DNA of 64,000 bases, taken from Lewinellaceae bacterium. GTDB lineage: Bacteria > Bacteroidota > Bacteroidia > Chitinophagales > Saprospiraceae. The notes under the pieces are model-generated. The model was given only the letters and a program-made list of their open reading frames with translations, did not search any database and was not told the DNA's origin. The translations under genes were made by a program, and so were the position numbers. The stretch is taken from assembly GCA_016711435.1 (NCBI GenBank), contig JADJSY010000007.1, positions 108,796 through 172,795 on the forward strand. The letters run 5' to 3'. Shown here one piece after another: positions 7,256-15,708 of this stretch (its first letter is position 1; every line of letters begins with the position of its first letter).

Positions 7256-9934
7256 ATGAAAGTTCACTTTATCCTGCGTTATCACACCCGCATAGGCGAA
7301 AATTGTCTCATCAGTTTCGGTCAGGAATCGCCACAGTTGCTTACTTATCTGAATGAAGACCTCTGGCACGGGGTCTTTGAAATAGATACAAAAAAATACC
7401 CGACCCTTTTTTACCAGTACCATTTCCAGGCGAAAAACGGCGCACTGACAAGCGAATGGGAAACGGAACGGCTACTCGACCTGTCCGACAAAACGATGGA
7501 TTACCAGGAGGTAATCGACCACTGGAATCCGGCAGGAGCGATCGAAAACACGTTTCTGACGCAACCTTTCCAGAATATTTTCAACCCTGCGACTGCCGCC
7601 GCTCCGACGCCGGTCGGCAAACAAACCTTCTCCCACGTATTTAAAGTAAAAGCGCCGCTGGTGCAGGCCGGTCAGTCTGTTTGCCTGCTGGGGCATGGCG
7701 CCGCACTCCGGGCCTGGGATACCGCTGCGCCCCTGGTACTGAAAAGGGACGGCAACTGGTGGACGATCCGCCTGGATCTCACACAGGAGGATTTTCCGTT
7801 GGGATATAAATACGGCATCTGGGATCATACCGGCAACCGCTTTTTGGGCTTTGAAACAGGCAACAACCGAACCCTATACGCGCCTTCCGCAGGACAGAAA
7901 AAACACCTCATTACTTTACACGACGGGTTTATGCGTATGCCCAACAATACCTGGAAAGGCGCGGGCGTGGCCATCCCGGTGTTCAGCCTGCGCAGCAAAA
8001 AAAGTTGGGGTGTCGGCGAGTTTACCGATTTGCCCTTGCTGGCAGACTGGGCGAAATCAGTCGGCCTGAAAATGATCCAGTTATTGCCCATCAACGATAC
8101 GACCGCGACGCATACCTGGACGGATTCTTACCCGTATTCCGCCATTTCCGCTTTTGCCCTGCACCCGATTTTCCTGAATGTGGAACAATTGGCCGGCAAA
8201 AAACACGCCGCCCTGCTGAAACCTTATTTAAAACAGCAAAAAGCCCTGAATGCCCTGGAAGCCGTTGATTATGAAGCGGTTCTACAAATGAAATGGGATA
8301 TTATCCGGCAGTTGTACGACCTGCTGAAAGCGGACTGGCTGAAAGACAAGGATTATGCCGCCTATTATGCCGCCAACAAGGACTGGCTGGCCCCGTACGC
8401 CGCTTTCTGCCGGCTGCGCGACGTGAACGGCACCGCCGATTTCAACCGGTGGTCATCGCATTCGGTGTACAACGCCAAAGCCGTCGAAAAACTCCTGGCG
8501 CCCGGTTCCGAACAGTCCGACCAGATCGGGCTGCACCTTTTTGTACAGTGGCAACTCCACCTGCAACTGAAAGCCGCTACCGACTACTGCCATCAAAAAG
8601 GATTGGCTGTGAAAGGCGATATTCCCATCGGCATTTACCGCCACAGCTGCGATGCCTGGATGGCGCCCGATCTGTACAACATGGATCAGCAGGCCGGCGC
8701 ACCGCCCGACGATTTTGCGGAAAAAGGCCAGAACTGGGGTTTCCCGACCTACAACTGGGAGCGCATGAAAAACGACGGCTTCGCCTGGTGGAAACAACGT
8801 TTCGAACAAATGAGCCTCTATTTCGATGCTTTCCGCATCGACCATATTCTCGGCTTTTTCCGTATCTGGAGCATTCCGGTGGATGCGGTGGAAGGTATTC
8901 TGGGACAGTTTGTACCCGCTATTCCGGTGACGGAGCAGGAACTGCGCGAAGCGGGCATCGGCTTCAGTTACGAGCGCTTCTGCAAACCCTTTATCAACGA
9001 AAAAATACTGCTCGATACGTTTGGCGCGGACGCCCACTGGGTAGCGGAAAATTGCTTAGAAGCCGTAAAAGGCGGTTTCGCTCTGCGCCCGGCTTTCGAT
9101 ACCCAGCGCAAAGTGGAACAGTATTTTGAAACACAAAAGCCGGACGAGCGCAACCAACGACTCCGCGACGGCTTGTTTTCGCTGATTTCAAATGTCATTA
9201 TGTTGAACGATGCAGATGCCCAAACCGGCAACTGGAAAGGCGCTTTCCGATTCGGCATCGAAAAAACAACGTCATTTCAATACCTGCCCGAAGAAATAAA
9301 AGGGCCGCTCAAAGACTTGTATGTCAACTATTTCTTCCGCCGGCAAGACGATTTCTGGCAAATACAGGCTATGGAAAAACTCCCCGCCCTCAAACGCAGC
9401 ACCAACATGCTGATCTGCGGGGAAGACCTGGGTATGGTACCGAGTTGTGTGCCTGATGTAATGGAAGAACTGGGAATTCTGAGCCTCGAAATCCAACGGA
9501 TGCCGAAAGCCTCCGGCGCTGCCTTTTTTCACCCCAAAGACGCCCCCTACCGATCGGTGGTGACGCCTTCGACGCACGATATGAGTACCCTGCGCGGCTG
9601 GTGGGAAGAAGACCGCAACCTGTCGCAGCGCTTTTTTAATGAAATACTCGGCTACCAGGGTACAGCGCCTTATTTCTGCGAACCCTGGGTCAATCGCTCC
9701 ATTATTCTCCAGCATTTTAATTCGCCGGCCATGTGGAGTATTTTCCAGTTGCAGGACCTCCTGGGCAGCGATGAAAAACTGCGCCGGGAAAATCCGCACG
9801 ACGAACGGATCAATATTCCCGCCATCGCCAAACACTACTGGCGCTACCGCATGCATTTCGGCCTCGAGGATTTGATGGCGGCTGAAAGGTTTAATGCGGA
9901 TTTGAGGAAGATGGTCACCGAAAGTGGACGGTAG
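7256..9934 (+). CDS. malQ: 4-alpha-glucanotransferase (GH77) with N-terminal starch-binding domains
   Basis: 892 residues from the ATG at 7256. Two CBM20-like starch-binding domains occupy about residues 1-240 (MKVHFILRYHTRIGEN at the start). The GH77 barrel follows: the nucleophile region YFDAFRIDHILGFF near residue 527, the acid/base region ICGEDLGMVP near 721 and STHDMSTLRGWW near 770. The enzyme transfers malto-oligosaccharides between glucans and works in maltodextrin or glycogen metabolism. The two-CBM architecture of about 890 residues is the usual Bacteroidota form. The gene is intact and stands alone. Confidence 0.93.
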   Translation: MKVHFILRYHTRIGENCLISFGQESPQLLTYLNEDLWHGVFEIDTKKYPTLFYQYHFQAKNGALTSEWETERLLDLSDKTMDYQEVIDHWNPAGAIENTFLTQPFQNIFNPATAAAPTPVGKQTFSHVFKVKAPLVQAGQSVCLLGHGAALRAWDTAAPLVLKRDGNWWTIRLDLTQEDFPLGYKYGIWDHTGNRFLGFETGNNRTLYAPSAGQKKHLITLHDGFMRMPNNTWKGAGVAIPVFSLRSKKSWGVGEFTDLPLLADWAKSVGLKMIQLLPINDTTATHTWTDSYPYSAISAFALHPIFLNVEQLAGKKHAALLKPYLKQQKALNALEAVDYEAVLQMKWDIIRQLYDLLKADWLKDKDYAAYYAANKDWLAPYAAFCRLRDVNGTADFNRWSSHSVYNAKAVEKLLAPGSEQSDQIGLHLFVQWQLHLQLKAATDYCHQKGLAVKGDIPIGIYRHSCDAWMAPDLYNMDQQAGAPPDDFAEKGQNWGFPTYNWERMKNDGFAWWKQRFEQMSLYFDAFRIDHILGFFRIWSIPVDAVEGILGQFVPAIPVTEQELREAGIGFSYERFCKPFINEKILLDTFGADAHWVAENCLEAVKGGFALRPAFDTQRKVEQYFETQKPDERNQRLRDGLFSLISNVIMLNDADAQTGNWKGAFRFGIEKTTSFQYLPEEIKGPLKDLYVNYFFRRQDDFWQIQAMEKLPALKRSTNMLICGEDLGMVPSCVPDVMEELGILSLEIQRMPKASGAAFFHPKDAPYRSVVTPSTHDMSTLRGWWEEDRNLSQRFFNEILGYQGTAPYFCEPWVNRSIILQHFNSPAMWSIFQLQDLLGSDEKLRRENPHDERINIPAIAKHYWRYRMHFGLEDLMAAERFNADLRKMVTESGR

Positions 9935-9972
9935 AAAGTGCGAAGTCGGCAGTGCGAAGTCCGAAGTCGTGG
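9931..9972. repeat. One-armed short-word array (GTGCGAAGTC word)
   Basis: The word gtgcgaagtc/ccgaagtc is repeated about four times directly after the malQ stop. It ends in gtggtaacctttggc, which resembles the hairpin tips elsewhere in the window. Confidence 0.5.
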
Positions 9973-10005
9973 TAACCTTTGGCGGCCCCGACCTCTAAAA
10001 ACTGC

Positions 10006-10013
10006 TACTTTTC
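10006..10013 (+). promoter_or_regulatory. Promoter-like leader shared by FGE-fold genes A and B
   Basis: TACTTTTC, one base off TAnnTTTG, begins a stretch of about 33 nt that recurs unchanged upstream of gene B (TACTTTTC at 11097-11104). The two genes were therefore duplicated together with their control region. Confidence 0.45.
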
Positions 10014-10043
10014 CGCCACAAAACCTGCTCCAATCCTAGAAAA

Positions 10044-10788
10044 ATGAAAAACCACCCGCAACACCTGCCCGATCTCCCCGAACCCTTCCACATGATCGCC
10101 GTGCAAGGCGGCCCGTTCGATATGGGCGGAGAAAGTTGGTCAGAAAGTTCTTTGCCCGTTCACCCGGTCGAAGTAGACGACTTTTGGATCGGACAATACC
10201 CGGTCACCCAGGCGCTGTGGACTGCCGTGATGGGCGAGGGAAACAATCCTTCCTATTTCAAAGGCTTAACCCGGCCGGTGGAAACCGTTTCCTGGGATTT
10301 GATCGACCAGGAATTTTTACCCCAACTGAATAAAACAACCGAAAACGCTCGCCCGCCCGGTACCGCATACCGCCTGCCCACCGAGGCAGAGTGGGAATAT
10401 GCGGCACGCGGCGGCAAACATTGGAAAGAAAAAGCATACCTGTTTTCAGGCAGCGAGATATTAGACGAAGTGGGCTGGTACGAGGAAAACAGCCACGGCG
10501 AAACCAAACCCGTCGGCCTGAAACTTCCCAACGAACTGGGCTTATACGATATGAGCGGCAACGTATGGGAATGGTGCGCAGACTGGTATGGGAGCGATTA
10601 TTATCAAAAATGTTTGGACAAAGGCCGGTGAAAAACCCGAAAGGCCCGGAAAAGGGCGCGTACCGCGTGCTTCGCGGCGGCAGTTGGCGCACGCGCAGCT
10701 CTGCCGCCCTACGGGCCGCAGCGACACGCCGGCGACCGCGCACCACCATATCGGCTTCCGCCTCGTCTTGTCTGCCCTTCCAGTTTAG
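10044..10788 (+). pseudogene. FGE/C-type-lectin-fold protein A, frameshifted, DGR-type variable C-terminus
   Basis: A formylglycine-generating-enzyme-family (SUMF1, C-type lectin fold) protein without signal peptide. It has the usual landmarks: MIAVQGGPFDMG at the start, YPVTQALW, RLPTEAEWEYAARGG, LYDMSGNVWEWCADWY. The frame stops at 10629-10631 just before the expected VKNPKGPEKG, which is present one frame over and leads to YRVLRGGSW. A further net shift inside the variable stretch is needed to reach the common end IGFRLVLSALPV. A missing G in a GGG run would explain the first break. Either a pseudogene or a gene hidden by indel errors. It is a close duplicate of B and is followed by B, a Roc-COR-TIR gene and C. 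Confidence 0.8.
10688..10749 (+). other. Variable region of FGE-fold protein A (candidate DGR target)
   Basis: Between the conserved RGGSW codons and the conserved ATCGGCTTCCGC block, copy A differs from copy C at CGC/ATC, CTC/TAC, CCT/ACT, GGC/CAC, AGC/AAC, GAC/AAC, CAC/AAC and CAT/AAT, while GCG, CAG, TGC, CGC, ACG and CCG codons are shared. Nearly every difference can be derived from an A in an AAC/AAT-type template. It is 7 nt shorter than in C. Confidence 0.7.
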
Positions 10789-10885
10789 TTGGCTTGTACC
10801 TGCCGGACACCTGTGAGCACAGCCTTTTGCGCCTGCGACCGAGCGAGGCGAGCGAGGGACGAGCGAAGGCCGCGTGGGGAGGGGG
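10750..10885 (+). repeat. 136-bp direct repeat, copy 1 (3' end of A and downstream)
   Basis: Identical by eye to 15364-15499. It begins right after the variable region, contains the last 13 codons and the stop, and runs about 97 bp past the stop through a GC-rich part made of gagcga/cgagcga words. Copy B shares it only up to cttgtacctgcc. In a DGR the invariant segment after the variable region would contain the initiation-of-mutagenic-homing site. Confidence 0.8.
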
Positions 10886-11096
10886 CGGGAAAGGAAAGGC
10901 AGGGGAAGGGGTGGGTGCCGCTTCGCGATGTCCTCCGGTACGCTAAACGCCGGCCCCCTGTGGGGGTAGGCTCCGTTTGCCTTAAGGATTCCTGTGGCAA
11001 AATTACTTCCAAAGCCAGGGGGGGGCGAAAACCCCCTTTGGAGGGATGCGCAGGAGGACAAACGAGCGAACTCTGCTACCAATCCCGAAAAAGCCC
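10886..11096. other. Spacer between FGE-fold genes A and B
   Basis: About 210 bp, G-rich, with no coding frame that I trust. It holds several runs of 5-8 G or C and a gcgatgtcctcc segment similar to gcgatgtactcc at 15516, so the likeness between the regions downstream of A and C goes beyond the 136-bp repeat in a patchy way. Confidence 0.5.
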
Positions 11097-11134
11097 TACT
11101 TTTCCGCCACAAAACCTGCTCCAATCCTCAAACA

Positions 11135-11882
11135 ATGGAAAACCACCTGCAACATCTTCCGGGACGCTCTGAACCTTTTACCATGATCGCCGTGCAAGGT
11201 GGTAGGTTCGATATGGGCGGTGAAAGTTGGAACACAGATTCTTTGCCCGTTCACCCGGTCGAAGTAGACGAATTTTGGATGGGCAATACCCGGTCACCCA
11301 GGCGCTGTGGACTGCCGTAATGGGAGATGGAGACAATCCATCCCAATTCAAAGGCCCAAACCGGCCCGTGGAAACGGTTTCCTGGGATATGATCGATCAG
11401 GAGTTTTTACCCCAATTGAATAAAATAACACTCAATAGCCGCTCGCCAGGTACAGTATACCGCTTACCCACCGAGGCAGAGTGGGAATACGCGGCACGTG
11501 GCGGCAAACACTGGAAAGAAAAACCATACCTGTTTTCAGGTAGCGAGATATTGGACGAAGTAGGCTGGTACGAGCAAAACAGCCACGACGAAACCAAACC
11601 GGTCGGCCTGAAACTTCCCAATGAACTGGGCCTGTTCGATATGAGCGGCAATGTCTGGGAATGGTGCGCAGACTGGTATGACAGCGATTATTATCAAAAA
11701 TGTCTGGACAAAGGTTGGTGAAAAATCCGAAAGGCCGGAAAGGGTTCGTTCCGCGTGAATCGCGGCGGCAGTTGGATCTACGACGCGCAGGACTGCCGCA
11801 CTTACCCGCCTCAGCTACATGCAGGCGAGCCGCTGCGAGCGATATCGGCTTCCGCCTCGTCTTGTCTACCCTTCCAGTTTAG
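11135..11882 (+). pseudogene. FGE/C-type-lectin-fold protein B, frameshifted, DGR-type variable C-terminus
   Basis: A close duplicate of A, including the promoter leader. The start MENHLQHLPGRSEPF runs to EFWMG, where one base is missing near 11280 relative to A; the frame then continues from YPVTQALW to CLDKGW and a stop at 11719-11721. Beyond it GSFRVNRGGSWIYDAQDCRT is open again in that same frame, so three one-base losses (in GGG, CCC and AAAA runs) would explain the break. The variable stretch itself is also shifted before the common IGFRLVLS end. It shares with A the protein landmarks RLPTEAEWEYAARGG and DMSGNVWEWC. Confidence 0.78.
11776..11843 (+). other. Variable region of FGE-fold protein B (candidate DGR target)
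   Basis: Aligned with C, codons differ as TAC/AAC, GAC/TAC, GAC/TAC, CTC/AAC, AGC/AAC, TAC/GGC, AGC/TAC, TGC/GGC and GAT/AAT, again explained by changes at A of an AAC/AAT template. ATG/ACG and CAG/CCG are exceptions. Small indels near 11805 and 11838 put it out of frame. Confidence 0.65.
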
Positions 11883-11935
11883 GAGGCTTGTACCTGCCCA
11901 TTTTCACAACCGCCTGATAATTAACCCTGAATACC

Positions 11936-11943
11936 TAACTTTG
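11936..11943 (+). promoter_or_regulatory. -7 promoter element (TAACTTTG) of the Roc-COR-TIR / FGE-C operon
   Basis: An exact TAnnTTTG match 48 bp before the ATG at 11991. It implies that the transcript starts near 11950 and that the LRR protein begins at 11991 rather than at the later TTG at 12055. Confidence 0.55.
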
Positions 11944-11990
11944 CCTGAAGCAAATTCCAATATCCACTTCCTCTTAATTCTTCGCATCCC

Positions 11991-14547
11991 ATGTTCCAAA
12001 CGATCCAAGACTTGGTGAAAACGCTTCCGAAGCCACTGGAACGACAACAAAGCCTTGCGCGAAGTGCGATTTGCGGTTCCTTTGCCGAAACTTAGGCTGT
12101 TGTACCTGAGCCGCTGCGCACTGACAACAATTGAAATACCTGCGGGCTGCTCAGCCCTGAAGCAAGTCTATGCGCAAGGCAATCAACTCACGTCGTTTGT
12201 TTTTAAAGGGGATTGCCCGGAATTGGAGTTGTTGGATGCGAGTAACAATCAAATGAGCGATTTCAGATTACCTGCCGGTTTTCATAAACTGGCGTATATG
12301 TATTTGAATGACAACCAGTTACGGCACTTGTATTTTGAAGCGGCCTTGCCGGAGTTGAATATTTTGCACCTGCGCAACAACCAACTGAATGAGGTGCCGC
12401 TACTTTTAGTGGAATCTGAAAAAATGGAGGCGCTGTATTTGCATGGCAATCCCTTGGAGGGCATGGATAAAAACGTGCTGGAAGAAGGTGAAAGAGCCAG
12501 TTCCTGGGAAGGTGTACGCAATTACCTGTTGTCTCTTGAAGATGGTACGGAAGAATACGATCAGGTTAAATTGATCGTACTGGGCAACAGCACGGCGGGT
12601 AAATCTTCGCTGGTGTATTTCCTCAAAGACGGCGAGTATGAATATAACAGGAACAGCACACATGGCATGGTGCCTGTGCTGTGGGAAATAGAAGATCATT
12701 TAAAAGTTGCTGTCTGGGATTTCGGAGGACAGGAATATTACCACAATATCCACCACCTGTTTTTTACCAATAAAACACTGTATGCTGTTTTATTCGAGGA
12801 AAAAACAAACTGTCAGGGTGTTTTGCCTACTCGTATTCAGGTTTATGATCAGGGAGAGAAGGTGCCGGTAACGGAAAACCTGGAGCACTTCCCTTACGAT
12901 TACTGGCTCGATAACATCCGCTATCAACTGCGTACGGATGCGGGAACAGAACAAATGCCCGACTGTTTTTTGATCCAGAATAAGATTGAACTCGCACAGC
13001 AGGCTCCTGATAAAGCGGCAGACTATCACCTGAGTGTGGAAAAAACTTTTGAAAAAAATGAGGACTATTCCTTTGCTTTTGAGGACTTTAAGCGGCGCTT
13101 AGTCAAAAAACTCAGGGAAATAAAAGGCGCTACACCAGTCAGTAAAAAATGGATTCTTATTAAAGTAAAAATCCAGGAAGAAGCCCAGGCAGGCAGACCC
13201 TGGCTGGAGAAAACGGAATACGAGGCGCTGGCAGAAAAAATTAAACACGGCATCAACGATCTGCATGGAAACCAGCAGGAAAGCGAATTGGATACACTTA
13301 CCAAAACGCTGCATCGCGCAGGAATTATTCTGTACTATCCCGCTATCGAGGCCATCAGGGATAAAATTTTTATCAATCCCGAATGGCTGACGGACAGCAT
13401 TTATCGTGTGCTGGATTACAAAGTACAGCGCGAAAAAGGCCGGTTTACTTCCGCGCATGTCGAAGAAGTCATTGCTGAAAAACATATCAACGGCAAACAT
13501 ATCAAAGGCGTAGGATTGTCGGCAACGGAAATTATTGCCCTGATGCAGGGCTTCGATTTGATTTTTGAAGTCAATCCGGCACTGAATAAAACAACCGAAA
13601 CGGTTTATATCGCGCCACAGTATTTACCTGTCGACTGCCCGGAGCCGGGGCGCATCGCTTCGTTGAAAGAGGATGTCTGGCAGGGCGCACCGCCGACTTT
13701 TAGTTTGCAGTACCCTTCTTTCATGCCAAAAAGCGCCATGCCGCGATTTATTTCCCGGCGTGGCAATTTCGCCCGGAACCCCTGCTGGAAATACGGTATC
13801 CAATTCGTTCTGGAAGCCACGGAGATACTCGTTGAATGCGATTTTAACCGGCGGTTGATACACATCTGGATAGACGACAAGCCGAAGAAAAAAGAACTGT
13901 CCAAACAGATTTTTGATGATTTTCAGGCGATCAATGACAAAAATCCCGATATCCTGATTTCCAAAAATCAACAGGATTGGCTCAAAATCGGAAAACTCCT
14001 ACACCATAACCTGGAAAATAAACGTATCGAAGCAGAAAACGGAACATGGCTTGCCATCGACGATTTTTCTGAATTTTTGGATCACGATGCTCAACGGATT
14101 ACCCAGCCCATGAAAAAGATATTTATATCCTATTCCAAAAATGACCTGTCTCATTTAAAAGAATTGGAAAAGCACCTCTCTGTTTGGGAACGCGGCGGTC
14201 TCATATCAGTCTGGAACGATCAGGAACTGGTACCCGGTGAAAAATGGGATGGTAAAATAAGGTCGGAACTGGAAGAAGCGGACATCATTTTATTCCTGGT
14301 CAGTGCCGACTTTTTAGCCACGGATTATATCTTCGACGTAGAGATCAAAAGAGCCATCGAGCGCGACAACGACCCCAACGATGACGTTGCAGTCGTACCT
14401 ATAATAGTCCGAAACTGCTTGTGGGAAGACACGCCGCTCGCTGCCTACAACACCGCACCCAAAAAAGCCCTGATCATCAGCAACCAGCAAAACATCGACG
14501 ACGCCTGGACGGCCACTGTGAAGGATTTGAAAAAGATCATTTTTTAA
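11991..14547 (+). CDS. LRR-Roc-COR-TIR protein (bacterial ROCO GTPase with TIR effector)
   Basis: Numbering is from the in-frame TTG at 12055, giving 830 residues. Leucine-rich repeats lie at about 10-145; a Roc GTPase domain at about 165-340 has the P-loop GNSTAGKS near 177 and switch WDFGGQEYYH near 220; a COR region reaches about 600; a TIR domain occupies 686-830 (KKIFISYSKNDL at its start; candidate catalytic Glu 763 in FDVEIKRAIE). TIR domains in such proteins act as NAD-degrading enzymes or signalling scaffolds, and Roc-COR is a nucleotide switch. The true start is probably ATG 11991 (MFQTIQDLVKTLPKPLE), joined by a small indel near 12040 to NDNKALREV. FGE-fold gene C follows after 6 bp, so they form an operon. 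I infer a sensor-effector conflict system. Confidence 0.85.
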
Positions 14548-14553
14548 ATCTGT

Positions 14554-15402
14554 ATGATGATGTCCGGCGTCCATCTTAAGCCACATACACAAACCCTCCC
14601 CAACGGCTTCTCCTTCGATCTCCTCCCCGTCGAAGCAGGCTCGTTTATGATGGGTAATGACGACGAGGATGCCTACGGCGACGAAAAACATATCCATCGC
14701 GTCAGCATCGGCTACAAGTTCCATATCGGCAAATACCCCGTCACCCAGGATCTTTGGAAAGCCGTGCTGCCCGGCGAAAATCCCTCTTATTTCAAAGGCG
14801 AGCGCCGACCGGTAGAACAGGTGAGTTGGTTCGATGCGGCCGTATTTTGCAACGCCCTTAACGAGATGTGCGGCTATCCGCTCTGTTATTTCAGCGACCC
14901 GGCTTTCCAGCAACCCTACGGAAAAACGACAGCCGGATATGTACTGCCCAACGACGGCCCCGTGTATCATAAACCCGGCACGCCCGGCTACCGCCTGCCC
15001 ACCGAGGCCGAATGGGAATACGCCGCGCGGGGTGGGGCCACAGACCAGCCGACCAAATATGCAGGCAGCAACCGCTTAGACGAAGTGGGCTGGTACGGAG
15101 AAAACAGCCACGGCGAAACCAAACCCGTCGGCCTGAAACTTCCCAACGCACTGGGCATTTGCGATATGAGCGGCAACGTCTGGGAATGGTGCGAAGACCA
15201 ATGGCACGACACGTATGAAGGTGCGCCGGACAACGGCTCTGCCTGGGTGGACCAGGAGCAGGTCACGTACCGCGTGATTCGCGGCGGCAGTTGGATCAAC
15301 TACGCGCAGTACTGCCGCACTACGCACCGCAACAACGGCACGCCGGCGTACCGCGGCAACAATATCGGCTTCCGCCTCGTCTTGTCTGCCCTTCCAGTTT
15401 AG
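14554..15402 (+). CDS. FGE/C-type-lectin-fold protein C, intact, DGR-type variable C-terminus
   Basis: 282 residues, no signal peptide. FGE-sulfatase-type domain: VEAGSFMMGNDDEDAYGDE, YPVTQDLWKAV, RLPTEAEWEYAARGG and DMSGNVWEWCEDQW, then YRVIRGGSW. Residues about 248-270 form the variable segment, and the fixed end is IGFRLVLSALPV. The codons of that segment are AAC, or look like AAC altered at its A positions (ATC, TAC, CAC, GGC), the classic pattern of a DGR target. Proteins of this fold present a variable ligand-binding surface and need not be enzymes. It starts 6 bp after the Roc-COR-TIR gene, so it probably acts as the recognition partner of that protein. Three adjacent ATG codons (14554, 14557, 14560) could start it. 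Confidence 0.87.
   Translation: MMMSGVHLKPHTQTLPNGFSFDLLPVEAGSFMMGNDDEDAYGDEKHIHRVSIGYKFHIGKYPVTQDLWKAVLPGENPSYFKGERRPVEQVSWFDAAVFCNALNEMCGYPLCYFSDPAFQQPYGKTTAGYVLPNDGPVYHKPGTPGYRLPTEAEWEYAARGGATDQPTKYAGSNRLDEVGWYGENSHGETKPVGLKLPNALGICDMSGNVWEWCEDQWHDTYEGAPDNGSAWVDQEQVTYRVIRGGSWINYAQYCRTTHRNNGTPAYRGNNIGFRLVLSALPV
15295..15363 (+). other. Variable region of FGE-fold protein C (candidate DGR target)
   Basis: 23 codons between TGG and ATCGGC. Read as protein it is INYAQYCRTTHRN plus NGTPAYRGNN. All positions that differ from A or B fit an AAC/AAT template altered only at adenines, apart from indels and the two exceptions listed for B. This copy is in frame. Confidence 0.72.
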
Positions 15403-15499
15403 TTGGCTTGTACCTGCCGGACACCTGTGAGCACAGCCTTTTGCGCCTGCGACCGAGCGAGGCGAGCGAGGGACGAGCGAAGGCCGCGTGGGGAGGGGG
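15364..15499 (+). repeat. 136-bp direct repeat, copy 2 (3' end of C and downstream)
   Basis: Identical by eye to 10750-10885, including about 97 bp of non-coding sequence after the stop. Such identity between otherwise diverged genes points to recent copying or gene conversion of the 3' end. The GC-rich words (gagcga, cgagcga) could form a structured element. Confidence 0.8.
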
Positions 15500-15708
15500 G
15501 CAAATTCCCTCTTTGCGATGTACTCCTTTAGGGGTCGGGGCTGATCCACGGCGAGTTCTCCGACCCAAACAGATGATCTCCTGATTTTCAAAAGTACGCA
15601 GCGTCAACTAATAACGCAAGTTGTGACCTGCTTGGTTTTCCCTGGAAAAACCAGATTAATTGGCAGAATAACAACTACCGTTACCCGTCAACCGTAACAA
15701 AGCAGCCG
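15500..15708. other. Convergent spacer without a gene
   Basis: It separates FGE-fold gene C (plus) from the acetate-CoA ligase gene (minus). The only structure I see is a weak hairpin around 15633-15655 (ggttttccctggaaaaacc) that could serve as a terminator. No reverse transcriptase or template repeat is here. Confidence 0.5.

Noticed and set aside
12282..13971. Antisense frames within the Roc-COR-TIR gene
   Set aside because: They have no motif and mirror a strongly supported plus-strand gene.
10044..15402. Genuine sulfatase-activating enzymes
   Set aside because: The proteins have the FGE fold but lack a recognisable pair of catalytic Cys in the C-terminal region and have variable ends there, so a binding role is more likely.
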